Program-made: the position numbers and the translations under genes
The notes under the pieces: model-generated
Databases searched by the model: none
The model's input: only the letters and a program-made list of their open reading frames with translations
What the model was told of the DNA's origin: nothing
Shown: in pieces, positions 1 through 6,259 of the stretch
How the letters are laid out: each line of letters starts with the position of its first letter
Position numbering within the stretch: position 1 is the stretch's first letter
Source of the DNA: Legionella longbeachae
Lineage (GTDB): Bacteria > Pseudomonadota > Gammaproteobacteria > Legionellales > Legionellaceae
DNA length: 13,475 nucleotides
NCBI GenBank assembly: GCA_016191305.1
Contig: JACPOX010000190.1
Span: 1-13,475, forward strand
Direction: 5' to 3'

Positions 1-145
1 CTGAACTAGACATATAAACATCATAGGCATTTTTGAATATTGTATCATTTTCAAGTGCTTGGTGATAAATATCCATAAGATCTGTTGCAAACGCTTGCGA
101 GAAGGGACCTAAAGCCATGAAATAGCAAAACAACAATTTTTTCAT
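1..145 (-). CDS. tolC: TolC-family outer membrane efflux protein, N-terminal fragment
   Basis: Reading leftward from the ATG at 145, 48 codons remain open to the window edge, so only the 5' end is present. The product starts with a Sec signal peptide (MKKLLFCYFMALGPFSQAFA, likely cleaved after A20). The mature start DLMDIYHQALENDTIF is typical of TolC, whose first helix has a D/N-L-xx-x-Y-xx-A-L-xx-DP/DT pattern. TolC forms the outer membrane and periplasmic channel of type I secretion and multidrug efflux. It lies 12 bases downstream of the methyltransferase gene, and its Shine-Dalgarno-like AGGA overlaps that gene's TAG stop, so the two are probably co-transcribed and perhaps translationally coupled. 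The assignment rests on a short fragment, but signal peptide and motif agree. Confidence 0.8.
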   Translation of the reverse strand, partial: MKKLLFCYFMALGPFSQAFATDLMDIYHQALENDTIFKNAYDVYMSSS

Positions 146-160
146 TTAAGCTAATTCCTA
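146..160 (-). promoter_or_regulatory. tolC ribosome binding site overlapping the upstream stop codon
   Basis: Read leftward, TAGGAATTAGCTTAA precedes the tolC ATG. The TAG is the stop codon of the methyltransferase gene and its AG forms part of the AGGA Shine-Dalgarno core. Terminating ribosomes would sit on the tolC ribosome binding site, consistent with coupled translation (inferred). Confidence 0.5.
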
Positions 161-811
161 AAATACAAATTCTTTTGGCTTTGATTTATCGATTAGTAAA
201 GGGATACTGGTTTCAAAAAGTAGCGATTCGTGCCAATTTTCATCGTGATCCAATTCATACAGTCGGCCTTGCATTACAGGAGACTTGCCTTCGATAACAA
301 ATAATTTTCCACCAGGCAATATTTGAAGTCTGTGAGTTTCATTTATTTTTTCTAAAGCTCCAGTGAACACGATAACATCATATGGTGCACTATCAAGCCA
401 ACCTTGATTTGCATCACCAGTAATTAATTCGATATTATCGCATTGATGGGCCTTTAATTTCTTTGCAGCATGGTTTGTGAATTCCGCATAATAGTCGAGG
501 CTAATTACTTTTTTACACAATTTACTCAACAAAGCAGTAAAAAATCCACTACCAGTTCCTACTTCCAGAACTGTTTCATCGCCTTTTAGTTCCAATGCCT
601 GCAAGATTTTGCCTTCCTCTAAAGGAGTAAGCATTCGTTGGCCGTGTTGCAGAGGAATTTGCATATCGGAATAAGCAAAATGAGTAAATTGTTCAGGTAC
701 AAATTCATGTCTGAGCACTACCTCATACAAATTAAGTATGGATTCATTTAAAACATCGCCTGTTCGAAGTTGTTGCTTGACCATATTAATACGTGCGTTT
801 TGATAACTCAT
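158..811 (-). CDS. Pcm/PCMT-family SAM-dependent methyltransferase
   Basis: The product has 217 residues, near the roughly 208 of E. coli Pcm (protein-L-isoaspartate O-methyltransferase, which repairs damaged aspartyl/asparaginyl residues). The Rossmann methyltransferase core is clear: motif I VLEVGTGSGF at 81-90, an acidic D106 after the second strand, GDANQGW near 136, PYDVIVFTGAL near 143, and LPGGKLFVIEG near 164. The N-terminal helical part (VKQQL, VLRHEFVPE) also fits Pcm. One thing is unusual. Authentic Pcm has a TISQP/TISxP substrate loop before motif I; here the aligned residues are RMLTPLEEG (59-67), without that motif. This looks like the divergent Pcm paralogue often found next to tolC, so its substrate may not be isoaspartate. 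It probably forms an operon with tolC. The cat at 809-811 gives an ATG start, with only a weak upstream ribosome binding site. Confidence 0.85.
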   Translation of the reverse strand: MSYQNARINMVKQQLRTGDVLNESILNLYEVVLRHEFVPEQFTHFAYSDMQIPLQHGQRMLTPLEEGKILQALELKGDETVLEVGTGSGFFTALLSKLCKKVISLDYYAEFTNHAAKKLKAHQCDNIELITGDANQGWLDSAPYDVIVFTGALEKINETHRLQILPGGKLFVIEGKSPVMQGRLYELDHDENWHESLLFETSIPLLIDKSKPKEFVF

Positions 812-1125
812 TTGTTCTACCGTGTTAATTATTTTTAAATAGGTTAGGACGATTGACTAATCATTTTCAAAACCATCATCTCGCGACGTTCAATATGTTG
901 GGTAGTTTGGCTGCAAAACGGGATGGTGTAGAGTAATTGTCAATCCACTTTTAAAACTTGGTCTCAATCTTAGCAAAAAAACAGCTTATGTGCTAAGAAA
1001 TAATGTTTGAATCTCGAATTTCATGGTGACTCCAGCTAAAGTTTGCTATTATTTGCAGTTTAATACCCTTTCTATATGGCTCTTTTGAGAGAAAATACGA
1101 AAAATTCATTGTGTGGGAGAATACT
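812..1125. other. divergent intergenic region between the methyltransferase gene and kbl
   Basis: About 314 bases separate the divergent starts, and no ORF here looks coding. It should hold promoters for both operons. A perfect TTGACA lies on the minus strand (complement of 939-944) but has no good -10 at 16-18 bases. An 8-bp inverted repeat, TCTTAGCA (968-975) with TGCTAAGA (991-998), has a 15-base loop and no T-run on either strand, so it could be an operator rather than a terminator. TCGCGA at 881-886 is a short palindrome. I could not place either promoter with confidence. Confidence 0.5.
968..998. repeat. 8-bp inverted repeat (possible operator)
   Basis: TCTTAGCA at 968-975 is the exact reverse complement of TGCTAAGA at 991-998, separated by 15 A-rich bases. 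No U-tract follows on either strand. It lies about 130 bases upstream of kbl and 160 upstream of the methyltransferase start. A regulator binding site is possible, but the match is short enough to occur by chance in AT-rich DNA. Confidence 0.3.
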
Positions 1126-1128
1126 GTG
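1115..1128 (+). promoter_or_regulatory. Shine-Dalgarno that sets the kbl GTG start
   Basis: GGGAGA at 1115-1120 lies five bases before GTG at 1126. The in-frame GTG at 1111 has no ribosome binding site at a usable distance and would place this purine tract inside the gene. The start at 1126 is therefore preferred. Confidence 0.7.
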
Positions 1129-2310
1129 CTTGAGCAATTTATTGATTTTTTGCAAGATGAATTAGCAACACTGAAACAAGAAGGTTTGTATAAGTCAGAA
1201 CGAGTTATTTCTAGCCAACAACAAGCTGACGTCACAGTAAATCACCAAGAGGTGATTAATCTTTGTGCTAATAACTACTTAGGTCTGGCAAATAATCCCG
1301 AATTAATTGCTGAGAGTCAAAAAGCATTAGCCCAATACGGTTATGGTATGGCTTCCGTACGTTTTATTTGTGGAACTCAAACTCCACATAAACAGCTTGA
1401 ACAGAAAATTAGTCAATTTTTAAGTAAAGAAGATACTATATTATATTCTTCCTGTTTTGATGCAAATACGGGCCTGTTCGAAACTTTGCTCGGTGAAGAA
1501 GATGCAATTATCAGTGATACATTAAATCATGCTAGCATTATTGATGGAGTTCGATTATGCAAAGCAGCCCGCTATCGATATGCTAATAACGATATGAAAG
1601 CCTTGGAAGAACAATTGATCGCTGCCAAAAAAGCTCGATTTCGTCTGATTGCTACAGATGGGGTCTTTTCCATGGATGGAATTCTAGCAAATCTTCCTGC
1701 AATTTGTGAATTAGCTGATAAATATGATGCCATGGTTATGGTTGATGATTCACATGCTGTTGGCTTTATGGGAGAAACAGGCCGTGGAACTCCAGAACAT
1801 TTTGGTGTGAGTGATCGAATTGATATTATTACCGGTACTTTGGGCAAGGCTTTGGGCGGGGCTTCAGGAGGTTATACTGCAGCAAATCAGACTGTCATTG
1901 AATGGTTACGCCAGCGTTCCAGACCTTATTTATTTTCCAATACCTTAGCCCCTGTTATTGCACACACTTCCTGCATGGTTTTAGATAATTTAATGCAAAA
2001 TAATCATTGGGCAGAAAAATTAAAACGCAACAGCAGTTATTTTCGTCAAGGTATGACTCAACTAGGTTTTGAATTAATCCCTGGGGAACACCCAATTATT
2101 CCTGTTATGTTAGGCGATGCCAGCTTGGCAGGACGTATAGCTAATCGTTTATTGGAATTAGGTATTTATGTGGTAGGTTTTTCTTATCCAGTAGTACCTA
2201 AAGGTTTAGCTCGGATTCGCACTCAAATGTCAGCAGCCCACGAGTTACATCATTTGGATAAAGCAATCGAAGCATTTGAAACTGTAGGCAAAGAATTCTC
2301 CGTGATTTAA
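1126..2310 (+). CDS. kbl: 2-amino-3-ketobutyrate coenzyme A ligase (glycine C-acetyltransferase)
   Basis: This PLP enzyme of the alpha-oxoamine synthase family cleaves 2-amino-3-ketobutyrate with CoA to glycine and acetyl-CoA, the second step of threonine catabolism. From the preferred GTG the protein has 394 residues (E. coli Kbl has 398) and matches it closely along its length. Landmarks include [10 protein letters not shown] near the N-terminus, [38 protein letters not shown] with the PLP-nitrogen Asp at 208 and the conserved His at 210, and [13 protein letters not shown] with the Schiff-base Lys at 241. The C-terminal block with [10 protein letters not shown] is also present. tdh follows after 34 bases with its own strong ribosome binding site, so kbl and tdh form the usual operon that makes and consumes the unstable intermediate. 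Confidence 0.97.
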   Translation: MLEQFIDFLQDELATLKQEGLYKSERVISSQQQADVTVNHQEVINLCANNYLGLANNPELIAESQKALAQYGYGMASVRFICGTQTPHKQLEQKISQFLSKEDTILYSSCFDANTGLFETLLGEEDAIISDTLNHASIIDGVRLCKAARYRYANNDMKALEEQLIAAKKARFRLIATDGVFSMDGILANLPAICELADKYDAMVMVDDSHAVGFMGETGRGTPEHFGVSDRIDIITGTLGKALGGASGGYTAANQTVIEWLRQRSRPYLFSNTLAPVIAHTSCMVLDNLMQNNHWAEKLKRNSSYFRQGMTQLGFELIPGEHPIIPVMLGDASLAGRIANRLLELGIYVVGFSYPVVPKGLARIRTQMSAAHELHHLDKAIEAFETVGKEFSVI

Positions 2311-2344
2311 AGTCTACGAGATGATCTATTTTTGAGGTATTTTT

Positions 2345-3367
2345 ATGAAATCATTAGTCAAAGCAAAAAGGGAACCTGGGATTTGGATGGAAGAAATAGG
2401 GATTCCTGAATACGGTGTGAATGACGTATTGATTAAAATTAAAAAAACAGCAATTTGTGGTACTGACATTCATATTTATTCTTGGGATGAATGGGCACAG
2501 GCGACTATTCCTGTACCTATGACCGTTGGTCATGAGTTTTATGGCGAAATTGTGGCCATCGGTAAGGAAGTACAAGGACTTAGTATCGGACAGCGAGTTT
2601 CAGGTGAAGGACATATAACCTGTGGTTTTTGTCGTAATTGTCGTGCAGGTAAACGCCATCTTTGCCGGAATACATTGGGTGTTGGCGTAAACAGACCGGG
2701 ATGTTTTGCTGAATATTTATCTTTACCTGCCACAAATGTCATTGTACTTCCGGATAATATTACTGGAGAACAGGCTGCAATTTTTGATCCTTTTGGTAAT
2801 GCCACTCATTGTGCCTTGGCTTTTGATGTCGTAGGAGAAGATGTGTTAATCACTGGTGCAGGACCTATTGGTATTATGGCCGCAGCAATAGTGAGGCATA
2901 TTGGAGCGCGACATGTAGTAATTACTGATGTGAATGATTATCGTTTGGAACTCGCACGAAAAATGGGTGTGAGCCGAGCAGTAAATATCAAATATGAAAA
3001 ACTAACCGATGTGACTGCTGATTTGGGAATGATTGAAGGATTTGACGTAGGATTGGAGATGTCTGGTAACCCTACAGCTTTAAACGATATGATGAAGGCA
3101 ATGAATCACGGAGGCCATGTTGCACTCTTAGGTATTCCCCCTCAAGAAACAGCAATCGATTGGAATCAAGTAATTTTTAAAGGCTTAGTAATTAAAGGCA
3201 TTTATGGTCGTGAAATGTTTGAAACCTGGTATAAAATGATTGCGATGCTTCAAAGTGGTTTGGATATTTCGCCAGTTACCACTCATCACTTTCCCATTGA
3301 TGATTATCAACATGCATTTCAAATTATGGCATCAGGACAATCAGGTAAAGTAATTCTTGATTGGTAA
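2345..3367 (+). CDS. tdh: L-threonine 3-dehydrogenase
   Basis: This zinc-dependent medium-chain dehydrogenase oxidises L-threonine with NAD+ to 2-amino-3-ketobutyrate, the substrate of the preceding kbl product. It has 340 residues (E. coli Tdh has 341). Catalytic-zinc residues C38 (in AICGTD), H63 and E64 (GHE) are present. The structural zinc is bound by C93, C96, C99 and C107. The nucleotide-binding glycine motif GAGPIG spans 171-176, and D195 ends the second strand as expected for NAD specificity. The C-terminal [11 protein letters not shown] and SGQSGKVIL are hallmark Tdh segments. The ATG at 2345 follows TGAGGT (2333-2338) at good spacing. No clear terminator follows; a palindromic repeat (3385-3433) starts about 18 bases after the stop and may act on the transcript end. 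Confidence 0.97.
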   Translation: MKSLVKAKREPGIWMEEIGIPEYGVNDVLIKIKKTAICGTDIHIYSWDEWAQATIPVPMTVGHEFYGEIVAIGKEVQGLSIGQRVSGEGHITCGFCRNCRAGKRHLCRNTLGVGVNRPGCFAEYLSLPATNVIVLPDNITGEQAAIFDPFGNATHCALAFDVVGEDVLITGAGPIGIMAAAIVRHIGARHVVITDVNDYRLELARKMGVSRAVNIKYEKLTDVTADLGMIEGFDVGLEMSGNPTALNDMMKAMNHGGHVALLGIPPQETAIDWNQVIFKGLVIKGIYGREMFETWYKMIAMLQSGLDISPVTTHHFPIDDYQHAFQIMASGQSGKVILDW

Positions 3368-3384
3368 CGTAATATTTTATATAT

Positions 3385-3433
3385 GGTCTTTAGCCATTGC
3401 TTCGCTGACGCTCGCAAAGACGGGCTAAAGTCC
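3385..3433. repeat. intergenic palindromic repeat between tdh and ettA
   Basis: GGTCTTTAGCC (3385-3395) pairs with GGCTAAAGTCC (3423-3433) with one mismatch. The interior TTGCTTCGCTGACGCTCGC continues into AAAGAC (3416-3421), which can pair instead with GTCTTT (3386-3391). From memory, variants of this GCGAGCG-CAGCGAAGCAA core recur between genes in Legionella and other intracellular bacteria, so this is most likely a copy of a dispersed repeat. The stem is not followed by a T-run, so it is not a classical terminator. Its effect on ettA, which starts 42 bases later, is unknown. Confidence 0.6.
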
Positions 3434-3474
3434 GGTTTAATAAGTACATTAGTTTTAAGAAAAACGGAGTAGTT

Positions 3475-5148
3475 ATGTCACAATATATTTTTACCATGAA
3501 TCGTGTAAGTAAAATCGTCGAAAACCAACGATTTATTTTAAAAGATATTTCATTAAGTTTTTATCCTGGCGCTAAAATTGGTGTTTTAGGAGTGAATGGT
3601 TCTGGTAAGTCCACCTTATTACGCATTATGGCTGGCGTTGATACTCAATTTGAAGGGGAAGCAAGACCTCAACCAGGAATCAAGATCGGTTATCTTGAAC
3701 AAGAACCTCAGCTGCATCTTGAAAAAACGGTGCGCGCTGTGGTTGAAGAAGGCGTCATCGAAATGAAGAATAAATTAGCACGCTTCGATGAAATCAGTAT
3801 GCGTTTTGCAGAACCGATGAGTGATGATGAAATGAATGCCTTGCTTACGGAACAAGGTGAGCTGCAAAATGAGATTGAAGCAGGTGGTGGCTGGGATTTA
3901 GATAGAAAACTAGACGTAGCTGCTGACGCGTTACGCTTACCAGATTGGGATGCTGTTGTTGGAAAACTATCGGGAGGAGAGCGTCGTCGCGTGGCTTTAT
4001 GCCGTTTGTTACTTTCCAACCCTGATATGTTATTACTCGATGAACCTACAAACCATTTAGATGCCGAATCTGTTGCTTGGCTAGAACATTATCTCGAAAG
4101 TTTCCCTGGTACAGTAGTCGCAATTACTCACGATAGATATTTCCTGGATAATGCTGCTGAATGGATTTTGGAACTGGATCGTGGAGAAGGTATTCCATAC
4201 AAAGGTAATTATACCTCTTGGCTTGAGCAGAAAGAAGAACGATTAGAGATGGAGCAAAAGCAAGAAGATGCTCATCAACGTGCCATTAAAGCTGAATTGG
4301 AATGGGTACGCACCTCCCCTAAAGGACGCCATGCTAAAAATAAAGCACGTCTCGCTCGTTTTGAAGAAATGAATTCCAAGGAATTTCAAAAACGTAATGA
4401 AACCAATGAAATTTACATTCCACCTGGTGAACGTTTAGGTGATTTGGTACTTGAAGGAGAAAAAATTACTAAATCATTTGATGACCGAATTTTAATTGAT
4501 AATTTGGATTTCAAACTTCCGAAAGGTGGTGTTTTAGGAATTATTGGCCCTAATGGAGCAGGTAAGTCTACATTTCTAAAAATGATTATCGGTCAAGAAG
4601 AACCTGATGCTGGGGTGATTCGTATTGGTGAAACAGTGCAATTGTCTTATGTAGATCAGTTACGTGATGAGTTGGATCCGAATAAATCCGTATGGCAAGA
4701 AATTTCAGATGGTCATGACATCATGCAAGTGGGTAGTTATCAAATGCCTTCCCGTGCTTATGTAGGACGTTTTAACTTTAAAGGTTCTGATCAACAAAAG
4801 AAAATGTCGCAACTTTCTGGAGGAGAACGTAACCGAGTGCATTTAGCTAAATTACTGAAAAGTGGTGGAAATGTTCTATTGCTCGACGAACCCAGTAACG
4901 ATCTGGATGTTGAAACACTGCGTGCTCTGGAAGAAGCTATTCTCAATTTCCCTGGATGTGCCGTAGTGATTTCACATGATAGATGGTTTTTAGATAGAAT
5001 TTGTACCCATTTGATGGCCTTTGAAGGTGATTCACAAATAACCTTTATTGAAGGAAATTATAGTGATTATGAAGCAGAGAGAAGACGCCGTTTGGGTGAT
5101 GCAGCCGATAAGCCATCACGAATTAAATACCGGAAGTTGGAATCATAA
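3475..5148 (+). CDS. ettA: energy-dependent translational throttle protein EttA (ABC-F ATPase)
   Basis: EttA binds the ribosomal E site and gates the first peptide bond according to the ATP/ADP ratio. The 557-residue product matches E. coli EttA (555). It is a soluble tandem ATPase without membrane segments. Domain 1 has Walker A GVNGSGKST (39-47), the arm insertion (about 95-140), signature LSGGE (165-169) and Walker B with D189/E190. The charged linker (about 243-320), including the P-site tRNA interaction motif around SPKGRHAKNKARLARF, separates the domains. Domain 2 has GPNGAGKST (358-366), LSGGE (447-451) and Walker B D471/E472; its switch reads DEPSNDLD rather than DEPTNDLD, a conservative change. 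GGAG at 3466-3469 supports the ATG at 3475. The gene appears to be a separate unit from kbl-tdh, with a repeat on each side. Confidence 0.96.
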   Translation: MSQYIFTMNRVSKIVENQRFILKDISLSFYPGAKIGVLGVNGSGKSTLLRIMAGVDTQFEGEARPQPGIKIGYLEQEPQLHLEKTVRAVVEEGVIEMKNKLARFDEISMRFAEPMSDDEMNALLTEQGELQNEIEAGGGWDLDRKLDVAADALRLPDWDAVVGKLSGGERRRVALCRLLLSNPDMLLLDEPTNHLDAESVAWLEHYLESFPGTVVAITHDRYFLDNAAEWILELDRGEGIPYKGNYTSWLEQKEERLEMEQKQEDAHQRAIKAELEWVRTSPKGRHAKNKARLARFEEMNSKEFQKRNETNEIYIPPGERLGDLVLEGEKITKSFDDRILIDNLDFKLPKGGVLGIIGPNGAGKSTFLKMIIGQEEPDAGVIRIGETVQLSYVDQLRDELDPNKSVWQEISDGHDIMQVGSYQMPSRAYVGRFNFKGSDQQKKMSQLSGGERNRVHLAKLLKSGGNVLLLDEPSNDLDVETLRALEEAILNFPGCAVVISHDRWFLDRICTHLMAFEGDSQITFIEGNYSDYEAERRRRLGDAADKPSRIKYRKLES

Positions 5149-5180
5149 GGTTTAAGTTTTAATGAATGGCTTTGACAGCT

Positions 5181-5254
5181 ATTCCGGCTACTACGTCCCG
5201 CGAATTTGTTCGTGGGATCCAGCAGACAAGCCACAGAGCGTAGGCTAGTCGGAT
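5181..5254. repeat. MITE-like palindromic element between ettA and the transpeptidase gene
   Basis: The outer arms ATTCCGGCTACTACG (5181-5195) and CGTAGGCTAGTCGGAT (5239-5254) are imperfect terminal inverted repeats. Inside are two stem-loops. GTCCCGCGAA (5195-5204) pairs with TTCGTGGGAT (5209-5218) across TTTG, using G-T wobbles. GACAAGCC (5225-5232) pairs with GGCTAGTC (5243-5250) with one mismatch. The local sequence is more GC-rich than its surroundings. From memory, similar GTCCCGCG...CGCGGGATCC palindromes are scattered through Legionella genomes. It encodes no protein and is probably a small non-autonomous or REP-like repeat. Confidence 0.6.
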
Positions 5255-5291
5255 CGATGGTCAAGACCTAATTAGTGGAGATAGAATATAA

Positions 5292-5888
5292 ATGAATAAG
5301 TTGTTTTGGACAGGTTTGTTACTGTGTATTGGTCTAGCATCCTGTGTTGAATATGATGAATCTACCTTAATTACTGATGATGCGGGTTACGTGCATAGAA
5401 CGGTTCATTATACAAAAGATAAACGGGGTCGTAATTATTTTCCTATGAAAATTAAAGCAACTGGTGAACGGCGCTTTGTTTTCGATCCAAAAGCCTCTTC
5501 ATGGGCTGCTTATGATGAGGAAGGGAATCGATTAATGACTGGAGCGGGGTCTGCGGGTGTAGATTTTTGTGAAGAAAATTCAACTCAATCTTGCCGAACA
5601 GTTACTGGTACCTTCCGGGTTTATAACAAAAGAGGGGTTGAGTGCAGATCGGGCGAATATCCTGTAGATACCAAGGGTGGGGCAAAAATGCCTTATTGCA
5701 CGTATTTTTATCAAGGATATACCATCCATGCGGCATATGAAGTCCCTGAGCACCCCTCAAGTCATGGTTGTGTGCGCATCTTCCCAAGCGCTGCTAAATG
5801 GTTAAGTGAGAACTTTTTACAAATAGGTACTAAGATAATTATCCTGGCTTATCCTGATGAAGATGGAGTAACTCGATCAGCAGCATAA
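5292..5888 (+). CDS. L,D-transpeptidase (YkuD) lipoprotein, EnhA-like
   Basis: YkuD enzymes form 3-3 cross-links in peptidoglycan or attach proteins to it, working in the periplasm. The 198-residue product begins with a lipoprotein signal peptide whose lipobox LASC places the lipidated cysteine at C18. V19 follows it and no Asp is at +2, so the outer membrane is the likely destination. The catalytic signature SHGCVRI (157-163) supplies H158, nucleophile C160 and R162, with H146 upstream; the domain covers about 58-187. Four further cysteines (C93, C101, C118, C136) could form two disulfides, which is unusual. L. pneumophila has several relatives named enhanced-entry protein EnhA; I place this in that group from memory, without implying a role in host entry. 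GGAG at 5277-5280 is 11 bases from the ATG, rather far. The gene stands alone and is followed by a possible terminator. Confidence 0.88.
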   Translation: MNKLFWTGLLLCIGLASCVEYDESTLITDDAGYVHRTVHYTKDKRGRNYFPMKIKATGERRFVFDPKASSWAAYDEEGNRLMTGAGSAGVDFCEENSTQSCRTVTGTFRVYNKRGVECRSGEYPVDTKGGAKMPYCTYFYQGYTIHAAYEVPEHPSSHGCVRIFPSAAKWLSENFLQIGTKIIILAYPDEDGVTRSAA

Positions 5889-5917
5889 CTTTCTTTTGTG
5901 TCGTTTGAATTAAATTT

Positions 5918-6001
5918 CTGACGGCTGCAACCACTCACATACTCCCGTATTTGCGATGTCACATACGGGATTTTCTGTCAGCAATACGTTTCTATTGCAG
6001 C
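5918..6001 (+). terminator. hairpin cluster, probable terminator of the transpeptidase gene
   Basis: TCCCGTAT (5943-5950) pairs perfectly with ATACGGGA (5963-5970) across a 12-base loop and is followed by TTTTCTG, the form of a weak intrinsic terminator 55 bases after the stop codon. Outside it, CTGACGG (5918-5924) can pair with CTGTCAG (5975-5981) using one wobble. GCTGCAA (5924-5930) is also the exact reverse complement of TTGCAGC (5995-6001). The nesting is more elaborate than a simple terminator needs, so a small RNA or leader structure is possible. Confidence 0.45.
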
Positions 6002-6140
6002 GAATACTTCCACCTAAAGACTTTCTAATAACAGGATGGTTCACTTAATTTAAATTTTTTCATTTTTATCCGACATAACATACGGATTGATTTATTTTTA
6101 ATCAAATTTTGCCATTTAAAAACAGCGTCTTAACTAAATC

Positions 6141-6189
6141 GTAACAGTTATATAACATTTTTGTAACATTTATGTTTTATTAAATAACA
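6141..6189. promoter_or_regulatory. TAACA direct repeats at helical spacing
   Basis: GTAACA (6141-6146), ATAACA (6152-6157) and GTAACA (6163-6168) repeat at exactly 11 bp, so they lie on one face of the helix. A fourth ATAACA is at 6184-6189, one base off the phase. OmpR/PhoB-type response regulators bind tandem half-sites at 10-11 bp spacing, and TTTTTGTAACAT resembles an OmpR half-site. The array ends about 68 bases upstream of the SulP-carbonic anhydrase start. Binding is inferred; AT-rich chance repetition is the alternative. Confidence 0.35.
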
Positions 6190-6244
6190 TTTTCGTCTAA
6201 AATCAGGAGAAATTAACTCAATATAATTATTCTTGCTAGCTCTA

Positions 6245-6259
6245 AAGGAACTACTTATG
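6245..6259 (+). promoter_or_regulatory. Shine-Dalgarno that sets the SulP-carbonic anhydrase start
   Basis: AAGGAA at 6245-6250 lies six bases before the ATG at 6257. The in-frame TTG at 6233 would contain this purine tract within the gene and has no ribosome binding site of its own, so ATG 6257 is preferred. Confidence 0.7.

Larger units (their letters stand above)
5889..6256. other. AT-rich non-coding region upstream of the SulP-carbonic anhydrase gene
   Basis: This 368-base gap has no credible ORF. Its left third holds a hairpin cluster (5918-6001) that probably ends the transpeptidase transcript. The centre has two small inverted repeats, ATCCG (6068-6072) with CGGAT (6083-6087) and TTGATT (6087-6092) with AATCAA (6100-6105). 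The right third is strongly AT-rich with TAACA repeats at 11-bp spacing (6141-6168), then TAAAAT at 6198-6203 and TATAAT at 6222-6227 as candidate -10 boxes. Neither has a good -35, which would fit an activator-dependent promoter (inferred). Confidence 0.55.

Noticed and set aside
1111..1125. Upstream GTG at 1111 as the kbl start
   Set aside because: It would place the GGGAGA Shine-Dalgarno inside the gene and has no ribosome binding site; GTG 1126 also fits the family length.
993..1235. 80-codon ORF on the minus strand over the kbl start
   Set aside because: It overlaps the strongly conserved kbl 5' end and the divergent promoter region, and shows no recognisable motif.
3385..3433. Classical intrinsic terminator of the kbl-tdh operon
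   Set aside because: The stem is followed by GGTTTAATAAG and not a T-run, and the core resembles a dispersed repeat.
5067..5264. 65-codon minus-strand ORF across the ettA 3' end and the repeat
   Set aside because: Half is antisense to conserved ettA and the rest is the palindromic repeat read as protein; such repeat-derived ORFs are probably spurious.
6233..6256. TTG at 6233 as the start of the SulP-carbonic anhydrase
   Set aside because: AAGGAA at 6245-6250 is well placed for ATG 6257, and TTG 6233 lacks a ribosome binding site.
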